DNA of 64,000 nt. It comes from Oscillospiraceae bacterium (GTDB taxonomy: Bacteria; Bacillota; Clostridia; Oscillospirales; Oscillospiraceae). Below the pieces are notes generated by a model. It ran no database searches. It saw only the letters and a program-made list of their open reading frames with translations, and had not been told where the DNA came from. This document shows, in pieces, positions 8,266 through 17,800 of this stretch; position 1 is the stretch's first letter, and each line of letters begins with the position of its first letter. The translations under genes and the position numbers were made by a program. Where the stretch lies: positions 1,125 through 65,124 of the forward strand of contig CADBWQ010000003.1 of assembly GCA_902798545.1 (NCBI GenBank), given 5' to 3'.

Positions 8266-9291
8266 CTATTTTTTCGGAGCCAGCGCCGCCAGTTCCGGAT
8301 CAACCACCACACCCTCGCGCAGGATGCAGCGCTCATCCAGCCAGACCGTCGAGCGCAGGCAGATGCCGTCCGTGTGGCTGACCGCGTCCTGTCCGCAGGG
8401 CGGCGCGTCCACATCACTGACATAGCCGATGCCCCACTCCGTAGCGCCCCAGACCCGTTCGTCCTCCACGATATTCCCCGTGAGCTGTGCCCCCGGGTTG
8501 AAGCCATAGGAGATGTGCGCCATTTTCAGCATGCCCGGGTCATCGAACTGCCTCAGGTAGGACTCATAGGTCCGGGCGTCCACACCGCCGTCCACGTCCG
8601 TGATAATTCCGTCCTCGACGGTCAGACGGATCGGCTCGTCTGGAATTCTGCCGAAGGGCGGCGTGACGCAGCCGTCAAAGACGATCGTTCCCTGAATACT
8701 GCCGAAGCGCGGTACGACGTTAATCTGTCCCGTCAGCATGTGCACCGCCGGGAAAGAGGCGTCACCGCAGTCGCAGGCCACATAGTGCACCGGGTCGATC
8801 TCGAACCGGACGTCCGTCCCGGCAGGTGTCGTGACGTGCATGGTTCTGGCGTTCCTGGTCAGTTCCGCCACACGGCGCATGAAGATCTTCAGCTGCGGGG
8901 TGTCCACATGGCCCACCGTGCGGATCAAGAGATCCTCGTTGAAGTCCACAAGGCACATGTAGCGCAGCTTCCTGTTGTCTGCCGCCGCCCGCTCATAGGG
9001 CGTGGAGTACAGCAGCCACTGATGGTTGAACTCGATCCACACATCTGTTGCCGAGAGCGCGGCGCTGAGCACCTCCACCGGGAGGTCCTGGTCCGCTGCC
9101 TTGCCCACGCTCCCAGGCGTCGGGCATTGGATGATCATGGGGTATGCTCCTGCGTTCTGTGCCGCGTCGGCGACCGCTCTGGTGACGGTCATGTTGCTGT
9201 CATAGTCCGTAGTGATCGTGACGGTCTCCCCCGGACGGACGGCGAAGATTTCTTCGATCAGCTTTTTTGCGGCCGATTCCAGTTCTGTCAT
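8266..9291 (-). CDS. M29-like aminopeptidase (COG2309-type)
   Basis: A 341-residue protein related to the metallo-aminopeptidase M29 / aminopeptidase T group. Segments that show this are the Rossmann-like N-terminal half (AAKKLIEEIFAVRPGETVTI, VADAAQNAGAYPMII), then the C-terminal metal domain with SPAGTDV-type TTPAGTDVRFEID, GTIVFDG, LTVEDGIITDVDGG and a late cluster ATEWGIGYVS ... DGICLRSTVWLD. The start ATG 9291 has GAGGAGAG just upstream. It lies 10 bases after the DUF917 gene and in an operon with a peptide importer, so hydrolysis of an imported peptide or amide is likely. The substrate cannot be deduced; other COG2309 members have been linked to different hydrolytic or lyase reactions. 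Confidence 0.68.
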   Translation of the reverse strand: MTELESAAKKLIEEIFAVRPGETVTITTDYDSNMTVTRAVADAAQNAGAYPMIIQCPTPGSVGKAADQDLPVEVLSAALSATDVWIEFNHQWLLYSTPYERAAADNRKLRYMCLVDFNEDLLIRTVGHVDTPQLKIFMRRVAELTRNARTMHVTTPAGTDVRFEIDPVHYVACDCGDASFPAVHMLTGQINVVPRFGSIQGTIVFDGCVTPPFGRIPDEPIRLTVEDGIITDVDGGVDARTYESYLRQFDDPGMLKMAHISYGFNPGAQLTGNIVEDERVWGATEWGIGYVSDVDAPPCGQDAVSHTDGICLRSTVWLDERCILREGVVVDPELAALAPKK

Positions 9292-9301
9292 GGCTCTCTC
9301 C

Positions 9302-10399
9302 TCAGCAGAACGGCTTATAGTCGATGTCATAGCCGAAGCTTCTCGGGCCGAAAACCTCCAGGCCGCGCTCTGTGGTCCACTCCTCCGCTGCCGGCAGGGC
9401 GATGATCGCCGCATGCTCTCCGACTTTGGTATAGGGGTTCAGCTGCGGCATCGCCTCGTCCAGGTTGAAGAAGCAGATCAAATCCGGAACCGTCACATAG
9501 GGTTCCCCATCCAGCCAGCTGATGATGTTCTCGTTCTGGTACCAGATGTGCAGCGTATGCCCGGCCCAGTCGCCTTCTCCCTCCAAAATCGTGTCACCGA
9601 AGGTATAGCCGTCCTTTGTTTCGAAATGGCTCTCTGTCACAACACCCCGGAACATGGGCTTTCCTTCCCCGGCTTCCGTCACCGCCGCGACGTAATCGCC
9701 GCCCGCGGCCTTCGTCTCGCGGAAGGCTTTGCCGATTTTCTCGGCAAAGGAGATCGCGCCCCGTATGACCGCGTCCTTCAGCACCGCCGCCGTGTTTACA
9801 TGGTCCATCACCGCGATGGTGTTGCGGCTGACAACCGCCAGGGCCCGGACCAGGTCCTCGCCGCGCTCATCGTCATAGACGTTGGTAAACACCGCGCCCT
9901 CGCCGAACTCGTTCATCACGGCCATGGGGCACATGGGGACGCCCTTGAGATAGTAGGTGGAGTGCTGCAACGCGGGGACGCTTCTCCCGGCAGGGTCTCC
10001 ATCCACGATAAAGCGGTCCGTCATGGCCCCCACATAGAAGGCCGTCGCGGTGTTGCCGCCGCCCAGCTCCGTCGAGATGACCGCTGACACCTCGCGGCCC
10101 AGGAAGCGTTCCAACTGCTTCATGTTCAGCAGATACATGCTCTCGTCCGTCTCTTTGAGGCGGGCGTACTTTTTCTTCTCTTCCTCGGTCAGCGGGCTGA
10201 TGGCGCCGCAGGCATAGGGCGTGCCGATAACGGCCTCGGGATCCAGTTCGTCAAAGGTCACCAGCCTAAACTTCTTCCCCGCTTCCAGCGCTTCGTCGAC
10301 ATTACGGATGCCCTCCTCTAGGCTTCCGCCGCCCCCGGTGCCGAGGATGGTGCAGCCAAGCAGAATATTCATCAGGTCTTCCCTGTTCAGTTCTCTCAT
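9302..10399 (-). CDS. DUF917-family protein (hydantoinase/thiohydantoin-desulfurase-like)
   Basis: A 365-residue cytosolic protein of the DUF917 family. It starts MRELNREDLMNILLGCTILG, then GTGGGGS (glycine-rich turn near residue 20), VISTELGGGN, DGDPAGRSVP and MAVMNE, and a C-terminal EDWAGH-like segment GEGDWAGHTLHIWYQNEN followed by VPDLICF, all typical of DUF917. Characterised relatives act on ring amides (S-methyl thiohydantoin desulfurase) and the family often accompanies hydantoinase/oxoprolinase genes. Here it sits between a peptide-type ABC importer and an M29-like peptidase, so a role in opening a cyclic or modified amide taken up by the importer is inferred. Confidence 0.75.
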   Translation of the reverse strand: MRELNREDLMNILLGCTILGTGGGGSLEEGIRNVDEALEAGKKFRLVTFDELDPEAVIGTPYACGAISPLTEEEKKKYARLKETDESMYLLNMKQLERFLGREVSAVISTELGGGNTATAFYVGAMTDRFIVDGDPAGRSVPALQHSTYYLKGVPMCPMAVMNEFGEGAVFTNVYDDERGEDLVRALAVVSRNTIAVMDHVNTAAVLKDAVIRGAISFAEKIGKAFRETKAAGGDYVAAVTEAGEGKPMFRGVVTESHFETKDGYTFGDTILEGEGDWAGHTLHIWYQNENIISWLDGEPYVTVPDLICFFNLDEAMPQLNPYTKVGEHAAIIALPAAEEWTTERGLEVFGPRSFGYDIDYKPFC

Positions 10400-10414
10400 C
10401 TCTATTCTCTCTCC

Positions 10415-12214
10415 TTACTGCAGTTCTTTGAATTCCTCTGCCCGCAGGCAGCTCACCATATGTCCGCCGCCTATGTCCCGCTGCTGCGGCATCTCACTCC
10501 AGCATTTCTCGCAGGCATAGGCACAGCGCTCATGGAAGGCACAGCCGGGAGGCGGATTGATCGGGCTCGGGATCTGTCCCTCCAGGGTCTTGAGGCCTTC
10601 CATTCCCCGGGTTGTGAGGCTCGGGATCGCGTCGAACAGCGCCTTGGTGTAGGGGTGGCGCGGATGGCGGAAGATCTCCTCAGCGCTGCCGAATTCCACG
10701 ATCTTACCCAGATACATGACCGCGATCTTGTTCGCCAGTTCATGCACCACACCGAGGTCGTGGCTGATCAGGATGTTGGTCAGGCCGAAGCGCTTTTTCA
10801 GATCCTTGATCAGGGCGAGGATCTGTTCCTGGCTGAAGACGTCGATGGAACTGGTCGGCTCGTCCAGCACCACCAGTTTCGGCCGGGACGCCAGAGCGCG
10901 GGCTATGGCGATGCGCTGTCTCTGGCCGCCGGAGAATTCATGGGGATACTTGTAGCAGGCATCCTCCGGAATTCCGACCATGGCCAGCAGTTCTTTGACA
11001 CGTTTTAGCTTTTCCGCTTCGCCGAGGCGCTCATAGACCTCGATGGGTTCGGCGACGATGTCCTTGATGAGCCAACGCGGATTGAGGGACCAGTAGGGGT
11101 CCTGGAAGACAATCTGGACATTCTTCTTGAAGGAGTTGCCGCCCTTTCTGCCCGCCCCCAATGCTGGCTTCCCCTCGAACCAGACTTCGCCCTCGGTGGG
11201 CTCAAAGAGGTTGAGGATGGTGTTGACCAGGGTGGACTTGCCGCAGCCGGATTCCCCGACGATGCCCAGGACCTCGCCTTTGTTCAGCGTGAAGCTCACA
11301 TCGTCCACCGCCTTGAGGCAGAGGTGCTTCTGGTGTTTGATCTCGTCGTTGATGTCGAAATACTTTTTCAGATGCTCAACCCGGAGCAGCTCTTCCCCGC
11401 TCTCCACAGGTTCGGCGCTTCGGCTCTCCGTCTTCACCGCATCCAGCAGGACTCTGGTGTACTTCTGCTGCGGTGCGGTGATCAGCTTCGCGGTGGTGTT
11501 TTCCTCGATGATTCTGCCGCCATAGAGAATGCCAACCCGGTCGCAGAAAGCCGAAACCAGGCTCAGATTGTTCGCGATGAAGAGCACGGTCATTCCGCGC
11601 TTCTGCTGAAGCTCCTTCAGGAGCTTCAGGATGCTTGCCTGGATGGTGACATCCAGGTTCCTCGTGGGTTCATCCGCGATCAGCAGCTCCGCCCCGCAGG
11701 CGAGAGCCAGTGCGATGATGACGCGCTGGCGCTGACCGCCGGAGAGCTGGTGCGGGTACTTGGAGAGGATGCTCTCGGCGTCGGCAAGCTTGACCTCCCG
11801 GAGCAGATCCGCGGCCTCCCCCGTCGCTGCCTTTTTGCTCAGGCCTTTCTTTCTCGTGCGCAGCACGTCGGTCATGATGCTGCCCACCGTGAAGACCGGG
11901 TTGAGACAGCTCATGGGATCCTGAAAGATCATGGCGATCCTGCTGCCGCGGACGCACTGCTGCATCTGCCGCGACGAAAGCTTCAGGAGGTCTTCCCCTT
12001 CCAGCAAGACCTCGCCGGATTCGATTTTCCCCGGTGGGCAGGCCAGAAGCTGCTGAATGGCGAGGGCGAGCACGGTCTTGCCCTGTCCGGATTCACCCAC
12101 GAGGCCGTAGGTTTCGCCACGCTCGACAGCCAGGTGTTCAATGTTCAGCACATCCTTGACGCCCTCATAGGACTTGTGCGTGATGCGCAGATTTCTGATT
12201 TCAAAATAAGCCAT
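10415..12214 (-). CDS. Peptide ABC transporter, fused double ATPase (DppD-DppF type)
   Basis: Two complete nucleotide-binding domains in one 599-residue chain. Domain 1 has [19 protein letters not shown] and [12 protein letters not shown]; domain 2 has [19 protein letters not shown] and [12 protein letters not shown]. The C-terminal oligopeptide-specific tail ([15 protein letters not shown]...C) carries the cysteine cluster of Opp/Dpp ATPases. ATG 12214 is preferred because AGGAGGGAAGCC lies in front; a GTG at 12229 falls inside that RBS. In many bacteria these are two proteins (DppD and DppF), and the fusion gives a single-chain ATPase. It would power the permease pair encoded just upstream. 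Confidence 0.93.
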   Translation of the reverse strand: MAYFEIRNLRITHKSYEGVKDVLNIEHLAVERGETYGLVGESGQGKTVLALAIQQLLACPPGKIESGEVLLEGEDLLKLSSRQMQQCVRGSRIAMIFQDPMSCLNPVFTVGSIMTDVLRTRKKGLSKKAATGEAADLLREVKLADAESILSKYPHQLSGGQRQRVIIALALACGAELLIADEPTRNLDVTIQASILKLLKELQQKRGMTVLFIANNLSLVSAFCDRVGILYGGRIIEENTTAKLITAPQQKYTRVLLDAVKTESRSAEPVESGEELLRVEHLKKYFDINDEIKHQKHLCLKAVDDVSFTLNKGEVLGIVGESGCGKSTLVNTILNLFEPTEGEVWFEGKPALGAGRKGGNSFKKNVQIVFQDPYWSLNPRWLIKDIVAEPIEVYERLGEAEKLKRVKELLAMVGIPEDACYKYPHEFSGGQRQRIAIARALASRPKLVVLDEPTSSIDVFSQEQILALIKDLKKRFGLTNILISHDLGVVHELANKIAVMYLGKIVEFGSAEEIFRHPRHPYTKALFDAIPSLTTRGMEGLKTLEGQIPSPINPPPGCAFHERCAYACEKCWSEMPQQRDIGGGHMVSCLRAEEFKELQ

Positions 12215-12225
12215 GGCTTCCCTCC

Positions 12226-13110
12226 TCACTTTTTCCGCGTCTTGGGATCGAGAATCTCACGGATCGCGTCCCCGATGAGGTTGAAGCACAGAACGGTAAT
12301 GAAGATCGCCACACCCGGGAAGATGCAGTACCACCACTTGTCCGGGAAGTAGGTCCGGCCCATGGAGATCATCAGACCCCACTCCGGAGTTGGAAGCTGG
12401 GCACCGAGACCAAGGAAGGAGAGGCTTGCCACCGTGAGGATGACGCCGCCGATGTCCATGGAGGCCTGCACGATGACGGGACTGATGCAGTTGGGCATGA
12501 TGTGCCTGAAGATGATCTTGAGCTTGCTCGTTCCGATGGTCTCCGCCGCCTGGACAAACTTCCGCTCCTTGACAGAGATCGCCTGGCCGCGGATCAGGCG
12601 CGTGTACCATGGCCACCAGGAGAGCGAGATGGCAAGCACAGCGTTGTTCAGGCTGCTTCCCAGCACCGCCACCATGGCAATGGCCAGCAGCAGCGGCGGA
12701 AAGCTCAGAAACACGTCGGTCAGCCGCATGATCACGTTGTCCACCCAGCCGCCAAAGCTGCCGGCGACGGCGCCGAGCGGCACGCCGATGAGCAGCGACA
12801 GGCCGACCGCACCCAGCGCAGAGCGCAGAGAGACCCTTGCGCCGTAGACGACACGGCTGAAGATGTCACGGCCGAGTTCATCCGTCCCCATCCAGTGTTC
12901 CGCACTCGGCGGCTGAAGCTTGTTTTCAATATGGCTGGCATCCGCGATGTCCTGCGGATACGGGATGAGCACGTTGGCAAAGATTGCCGACAGCACCAGC
13001 AGTACCAGGACAATCAGAGCAATCAGACTGAGTTTGTTTCGCGCCAGAAGATACATGCTCTCTCCAAAGCTTTTCAGCCGCGGCCGGAGGGTCTGAAGGA
13101 AGTTTGACAT
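12226..13110 (-). CDS. Peptide ABC transporter permease (DppC-like)
   Basis: A 294-residue inner-membrane permease of the oligopeptide/nickel class. After the cytoplasmic N-terminus there is one membrane segment, then HWMGTDELGRDIFSRV, the signature of DppC/OppC proteins, and a BPD-transport domain with the EAA-loop AAETIGTSKLKIIFRHIMPN. It ends LIGDAIREILDPKTRKK, a typical OppC tail. It starts 15 bases after the DppB-like stop codon and ends 11 bases before the ATPase start, so all are in one operon. Solute type (peptide versus amide) is inferred from the family and neighbours. Confidence 0.93.
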   Translation of the reverse strand: MSNFLQTLRPRLKSFGESMYLLARNKLSLIALIVLVLLVLSAIFANVLIPYPQDIADASHIENKLQPPSAEHWMGTDELGRDIFSRVVYGARVSLRSALGAVGLSLLIGVPLGAVAGSFGGWVDNVIMRLTDVFLSFPPLLLAIAMVAVLGSSLNNAVLAISLSWWPWYTRLIRGQAISVKERKFVQAAETIGTSKLKIIFRHIMPNCISPVIVQASMDIGGVILTVASLSFLGLGAQLPTPEWGLMISMGRTYFPDKWWYCIFPGVAIFITVLCFNLIGDAIREILDPKTRKK

Positions 13111-13125
13111 CCGTTCTCTCCTCCT

Positions 13126-14136
13126 TTACAGACGCACCCGCGGGTCGGACGCAATGATGATGTCCGCCAGCAGGTTCAGAATGATGTAACAGCAGGCGCC
13201 GAAGAGCGTCACGCCGATGATGGCCGGATAGTCCAGCGTGGTGACCGCACCGGAGATGTAGCTGCCGATCCCGGGCCAGGAGAAAATCGCCTCCACCAGG
13301 AAGGTATCCGTCAGCGTATAGCCCATGGAGAGCGCCACATCCGTCGCCGTGGTGCCGAGGCTGTTTTTCAGGGCATACTTCCAGAGCATCTTGCTGTCCC
13401 GCAGGCCATAGCTGTGGCCGGCCGTGATGTAGTCTTCGCCCAGAATCTCCAGCAGGGCGCTTCGCGTCATGCGTGCCACCAGACCGATGGGATAGAGCGC
13501 GATGGTGATGCAGGGCATGATGATATGCAGGAAGGCGTCTCCCATCAGCGTGAAATTACCCGTGAGCAGGCAGTCCAGGAGCAGCAGCCCTGTGATGTTC
13601 GGAACGGTCTGAAAAATCGTCGCCTCCACACTCAGGCGTCCGCCGATGGGCAGCAGGCTCAGGCTCTTATAGAAGATCAGCTGGAAGAACAGCGCCACCC
13701 AGAAGGTCGGCAGTGAGACCGCGCCGATGGAAAAGAAGCGGCTGACATGGTCCAGCATCCGGTCCTTCTTTTTGGCGGAATAGATCCCCAGCGGAATTCC
13801 GATCAGCACCGCCAGCAGGAAGGCCAGCAGCACCAGCTCCAGGGTTGCGGGAATGTAGCGTCTGAGCTCCGCCGACACCGGCTGGTGGGTGCGCAGGCTC
13901 TTGCCCAGATTGCCGTGCAGCAGGTCGCCCAGATAGATTACGTACTGCTCCGGAAGGGACTTGTCCAGGCCGAGCTCGATGCGCGCGGCCTCCAGCTGTT
14001 CTGCGGTCGCGCGCTGTCCCGCCCACTTCACTTCCGGATTGGATGGGATCACGCGCGCAATGAAGAACGTGATCGTCACCACACCGATCAGCACGACGAT
14101 GCTGCTCAGGATGCGTTTGAAAATATACTTCAACAT
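13126..14136 (-). CDS. Peptide ABC transporter permease (DppB-like)
   Basis: A 336-residue permease of the DppB/OppB class. N-terminal MLKYIFKRILSSIVVLIGV leads into a membrane segment, the periplasm-facing loop has LGLDKSLPEQYVIYLGDLL and HGNLGKSLRTHQPV, both typical of this class, and the BPD domain ends DIIIASDPRVRL. It forms the channel with the DppC-like protein. The gene follows the solute-binding protein after about 90 bases and precedes the second permease by 15 bases, which fits a conventional dpp/opp operon. Confidence 0.93.
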   Translation of the reverse strand: MLKYIFKRILSSIVVLIGVVTITFFIARVIPSNPEVKWAGQRATAEQLEAARIELGLDKSLPEQYVIYLGDLLHGNLGKSLRTHQPVSAELRRYIPATLELVLLAFLLAVLIGIPLGIYSAKKKDRMLDHVSRFFSIGAVSLPTFWVALFFQLIFYKSLSLLPIGGRLSVEATIFQTVPNITGLLLLDCLLTGNFTLMGDAFLHIIMPCITIALYPIGLVARMTRSALLEILGEDYITAGHSYGLRDSKMLWKYALKNSLGTTATDVALSMGYTLTDTFLVEAIFSWPGIGSYISGAVTTLDYPAIIGVTLFGACCYIILNLLADIIIASDPRVRL

Positions 14137-14225
14137 AGGCCAGTTCGCCTTTCAGAAAATACGCCGAAATGGCGCCCCTGTCATGGTCTGACAGAAGCCG
14201 CCATTTCGGTGCGGTTTTTGGGATA

Positions 14226-15800
14226 TTACTTTGCCGTGACCTGATAATAGTCGATGGTGTAGGAGTAGGCCGGGTTCTCTGCGACACCATCCACGCTGTT
14301 GCTGACAACATAGGTGTGAACCTGGTCGTAGAGGTTGAGGTAATACGCCTGGTCGGCGACGATCTTCTGTGCCTCGATGTAATTCGCTTCGGCGGCATCA
14401 CGGTCGGTGACGGTCAGCTCCACCGCCTCGTCGATGAGGGCGTCGAGCGCCTCGTCATGCAGATAGGAGAGGTTGTAGACGATCTCGTCCTCGCTGTGCA
14501 GCAGAGAGGTGAACCAGCTGACAGGATCGGCATAATCCGGCCACCAGATGAACAGGAACATGTCCTGACGGTTCTTCGGGTCGGTGTTCTGCGCCTGGGC
14601 CCACTGCTGATCCCATTCCATGCTCTTGAGCTCCAGATCGATGCCGAGCTGCCGGAGGTTGACCTGGTAGAGCTGCAGGGCGCTGGCATAGGTGTCTTCG
14701 CCGGTCATATAGGTGACGGTGAGTTTCAGGCCGTTAGTGTCGACGCCGGACTTCTCGAGATATTCCTTTGCCTTGTCCATATCCAGCGTATATTGGAAAA
14801 CATCGTCGCTGTGGCCCCAGAGCCTGGAGGGCACCGTGCCGACGGACTGCTCGGCATTGCCGTTCATGACCTGGTTGACCGTCTCTTCATAGGGGAAAGC
14901 ATAGGCCAGGGCACGGCGGAAATCGGCGTTGCTGCCGGGTTCCACGGCGGTGTTGATAAACATGATGACGTTGTTGAAGGTCTCGGCCTTCATGATATGG
15001 ACCTTGTCGGGCTGTGCCTCCAGCGCTTCGAGGTCGGTGGAGGAGAACTCACAGGAGATCTGCGCCTCACCGGTCTCCAGCATCTGGCGGCGCGCGCTGG
15101 ACTCGGAGACCTCGCGGATGTAGACATACTGATACTGGTTATCGTTCCAGCCGCCGCGATACTCCGGATAGGCCTGGAGCACAACGCTGTCCCCGTTGGC
15201 CTGGGTGATCATGTAGGGGCCGGAGCCGCCGTCATGCCCCTGATTGAAGTATTCGACATCCTGATCGATCACGCTGTCGGACATGATATAGGCCGCATAT
15301 GCGGCAGATGTAACCAGGTCAATGGCGCAGGGATATCCGCAGGTGATGGTGACTTCATACTCACCCGTGGCCTCCACGGAACCGCCGTTCTCTTCCAGAA
15401 CCGCGTCCCAGATGTAGGCGCCGCCCTGGCCGAGATCCATGGTACGCTTGAAGGAGTTGACCACCTGCTGGGCAGTCAGCTTGCTGCCGTCATGGAAAGT
15501 CACGTCGTCGCGGATCTGGAACACCCAGACCGTGCCGTCTTCGTTGGAAGTCCAGGAGGTAGCCAGCATGGGGACAACCTCTGCCGACTCGGGATCATAG
15601 TGGGTCAGTGTCTCATAAACATTCTGCAGCACCATGATGCCGTTGGAGTATTCGATGCTGGGATCCAGCGTGACATAGGGCATGGAGTTGTGGATATGAT
15701 AGAGGATCCTGTTGTCCGCTGCGAATGCGCTGCCGCCGAGGCCGGCCGTCAGGCCGAGCACGAGCACCAGAACCAGCGCAAGGGAGATGAGCTTCTTCAT
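14226..15800 (-). CDS. Solute-binding protein, family 5 (peptide/amide)
   Basis: First gene of the importer operon. A secreted binding protein of about 524 residues with signal peptide MKKLISLALVLVLVLGL and probable cleavage after GSAFA, followed by LDPSIEYSNGIMVLQNVYETL and WVFQIRDDVTFHDGSKLTA, typical of DppA/OppA (SBP_bac_5). No lipobox cysteine is present where Gram-positive binding proteins normally have one. ATG 15800 is chosen (AAGAAGGATGACA upstream); ATG 15806 is also in frame but is too close to the RBS. It would bind a peptide-like or amide ligand outside the membrane and hand it to the permeases encoded downstream. Confidence 0.93.
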   Translation of the reverse strand: MKKLISLALVLVLVLGLTAGLGGSAFAADNRILYHIHNSMPYVTLDPSIEYSNGIMVLQNVYETLTHYDPESAEVVPMLATSWTSNEDGTVWVFQIRDDVTFHDGSKLTAQQVVNSFKRTMDLGQGGAYIWDAVLEENGGSVEATGEYEVTITCGYPCAIDLVTSAAYAAYIMSDSVIDQDVEYFNQGHDGGSGPYMITQANGDSVVLQAYPEYRGGWNDNQYQYVYIREVSESSARRQMLETGEAQISCEFSSTDLEALEAQPDKVHIMKAETFNNVIMFINTAVEPGSNADFRRALAYAFPYEETVNQVMNGNAEQSVGTVPSRLWGHSDDVFQYTLDMDKAKEYLEKSGVDTNGLKLTVTYMTGEDTYASALQLYQVNLRQLGIDLELKSMEWDQQWAQAQNTDPKNRQDMFLFIWWPDYADPVSWFTSLLHSEDEIVYNLSYLHDEALDALIDEAVELTVTDRDAAEANYIEAQKIVADQAYYLNLYDQVHTYVVSNSVDGVAENPAYSYTIDYYQVTAK

Positions 15801-15918
15801 TGTCATCCTTCTTTCTGTATAATCTTGCATGCCGCAGCATCCTGCTGCATATTGCAAACTTTACCATGAACCGCAGCTGTACGCAATAGGGAAATCTGAC
15901 AATATTTTTGCTTTTTTA

Positions 15919-15970
15919 CAAAAACCAGGCTGCAAGATGCATAAAATCTGCATAAATGCAACTTGCAGCC
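15919..15970 (-). terminator. Long hairpin after radC, probable terminator
   Basis: A near-perfect inverted repeat pairs GGCTGCAAGATGCAT at 15928-15942 with ATGCAACTTGCAGCC at 15956-15970. Read on the minus strand it is followed by TGGTTTTTG and then an A-rich stretch. It lies 58 bases downstream of radC and 128 bases upstream of the binding-protein gene, so it probably ends the radC-side transcript. An operator or leader role for the importer operon is the alternative. Confidence 0.6.
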
Positions 15971-16028
15971 CGGTTCTATTCAGTTCTGTTTGAACGCGGC
16001 CTCTTCGAAAGCCGGATCCCAGTCCGTC

Positions 16029-16769
16029 TCACAGATATCCGTTCTCACGCAGGGAGTAATAATCCTCTCCGGCAACGATCAGATGGTCCAGTAACTTAAC
16101 GCCGATCGTGTTGAGCGCAGCGCTTGCCGCTTCCGTTGCATCAAGGTCCTCCCTGGACGGCGATAGCGTTCCTCCCGGATGATTGTGTGTCAGGATCACG
16201 GACACCGCCTTGCTGAGGACCGCGGTCTCCACAATCTTCCGCACCGGGAAATGCACCGCATTTACATCGCCTTTTGCAACTTCCTCGCGCTTTACAATCT
16301 TTCCTCTTGCATTCAGGCAGAGAATGCGCACACTTTCATCCGCCTGATTGTGATACATCGCGCAGCAGGTTTTCCCGGCATCCAGCGTACTTCGGATATA
16401 GTTACGCTCCCTGGCCTTTGTTTTATGATAGCGGTTCTCAGTGTCTTTGATGAGCGTGATCAGTGTGGCCGCCGTGTCCTTCACCCGCGGCACATTCGCA
16501 TTTATAATCTCTTCATAGCTGGCATCCAGCACATCCGGCAGACTTCCGAAGTGCGCGATCAGCTTTTTGGCCTCGTCCTTGGTATCCCGCTGCGGAATCG
16601 CAAACTGCAGCAGCAGCTCCAGGACCTCATGATCCTGAAGGCTGTCCATGCCCTGGTCAAGATAGCGCTGGCGCAGGCGGTCGCGATGCCCTTTCATCTG
16701 CTCTTTCTTTTCCGGATCCGTTATTGTGACTCTTCCGTCCGCTTTCTTCTCGTCTTTCTCCCGTCCCAT
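16029..16769 (-). CDS. radC: RadC-family JAB/MPN+ domain protein
   Basis: A 246-residue protein. It has an N-terminal helix-hairpin-helix-type region (HRDRLRQRYLDQGMDSLQDHEVLELLLQF) and a C-terminal JAMM metal-binding domain with THNHPGGTLSPSREDLDAT, which supplies the two histidines, the serine and the aspartate of the zinc site. Formerly called a DNA-repair protein; its true activity in bacteria is unsettled. It lies 12 bases downstream of tsaD in the housekeeping block and is followed by the long hairpin at 15928-15970, so it is the last gene of that transcript. Confidence 0.93.
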   Translation of the reverse strand: MGREKDEKKADGRVTITDPEKKEQMKGHRDRLRQRYLDQGMDSLQDHEVLELLLQFAIPQRDTKDEAKKLIAHFGSLPDVLDASYEEIINANVPRVKDTAATLITLIKDTENRYHKTKARERNYIRSTLDAGKTCCAMYHNQADESVRILCLNARGKIVKREEVAKGDVNAVHFPVRKIVETAVLSKAVSVILTHNHPGGTLSPSREDLDATEAASAALNTIGVKLLDHLIVAGEDYYSLRENGYL

Positions 16770-16780
16770 ACGTTTCTCCG

Positions 16781-17800
16781 TCAGAATCTGTAGTTCTGCG
16801 ACACATCCATGCTGGCATAAGCATTGAGGTCGCTGCCCGCGCGGGTCCCGGCCAGATACTCGTAATATCCCTGTGCACCGACCATGGCGCCGTTGTCACC
16901 GCAGAGCTTCAGCGGCGGAATGAACAGATCCACATGCTCCCGCTCTGCCGCGTCACGGAAGTCCTTCCGGATGCGGGAGTTGGCGGCGACGCCGCCGGCA
17001 ACCGCGAGCCTTTTGTACCCCAGCTCCTTCACTGCCTGCATGGTGCGGGGAACCAGACTGTCGCTGACCGCTTTGGTAAAGGAAGCCGCCAGAGAGGCTC
17101 TGTCCAGTTCTTCCCCGGTCTGTTCGGCATGGTGAGCCAGATTGATGACAGCGGTCTTCAGTCCGGAAAAGCTCATGTCATATGGGTGTCCCTCCACATG
17201 GGCAATCGGGAACGCATATTTCGTGTCATCGCCGCCCTGCGCCAGATCATCGATGGGCTTACCCCCGGGATATGGGAGTCCCAGCACACGTGCCGTTTTA
17301 TCGAAGCATTCGCCGGCCGCATCATCACGGGTTGCACCGAGAATATGCATATCCGTGTAGTCCCGCACATCGATGATCAGCGTGTTGCCACCGGAAATCG
17401 CGAGACATACAAAGGGCGGCTCCAATTCCGGAAAGGCCAGATAGTTGGCAGCGATATGGCCGCGAATGTGGTGAACCGGGATCAGAGGAATATTCAGTAC
17501 AGAAGCTACCGCCTTGGCAAAGTTTACTCCCACCAGCACTGCACCGATCAGTCCGGGGGCATAGGATACGGCGACCGCATCGATTTCTCCCCGTGTAAGC
17601 CCCGCATTCTCCAGCGCCCGTTCCGTCAGGAGGGAGATGGCCTCCACATGACTGCGCGAAGCGATCTCCGGAACAACACCGCCATAAACGGCATGCAGCT
17701 TTGCCTGTGAAAAAACTTGGTCCGTGAGGATTTTCCGCCCGTCCTGTACCACGGCAACCGCAGTTTCATCACAGGTGGATTCAAAGGATAAGATATTCAT
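16781..17800 (-). CDS. tsaD: tRNA threonylcarbamoyladenosine synthase subunit TsaD
   Basis: A 339-residue Kae1/TsaD ATPase-fold protein that transfers the threonylcarbamoyl group to A37 of ANN-decoding tRNAs. Signs are the start MNILSFESTCDETAVAVV, the iron/zinc ligand motif HHIRGHIAANYL (HxxxH), ISGGNT, GAAGECFDKTAR-type DDAAGECFDKTARVLG, and VAGGVAANSRIR. Its ATG overlaps the rimI stop codon by 4 bases (rimI lies upstream), so both tRNA- and ribosome-modification genes are co-translated. Length and motifs are complete. Confidence 0.97.
   Translation of the reverse strand: MNILSFESTCDETAVAVVQDGRKILTDQVFSQAKLHAVYGGVVPEIASRSHVEAISLLTERALENAGLTRGEIDAVAVSYAPGLIGAVLVGVNFAKAVASVLNIPLIPVHHIRGHIAANYLAFPELEPPFVCLAISGGNTLIIDVRDYTDMHILGATRDDAAGECFDKTARVLGLPYPGGKPIDDLAQGGDDTKYAFPIAHVEGHPYDMSFSGLKTAVINLAHHAEQTGEELDRASLAASFTKAVSDSLVPRTMQAVKELGYKRLAVAGGVAANSRIRKDFRDAAEREHVDLFIPPLKLCGDNGAMVGAQGYYEYLAGTRAGSDLNAYASMDVSQNYRF

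Noticed and set aside
14169..15869. 566-residue plus-strand open frame
   Set aside because: Antisense to the family-5 binding protein, which has clear family motifs and a signal peptide.
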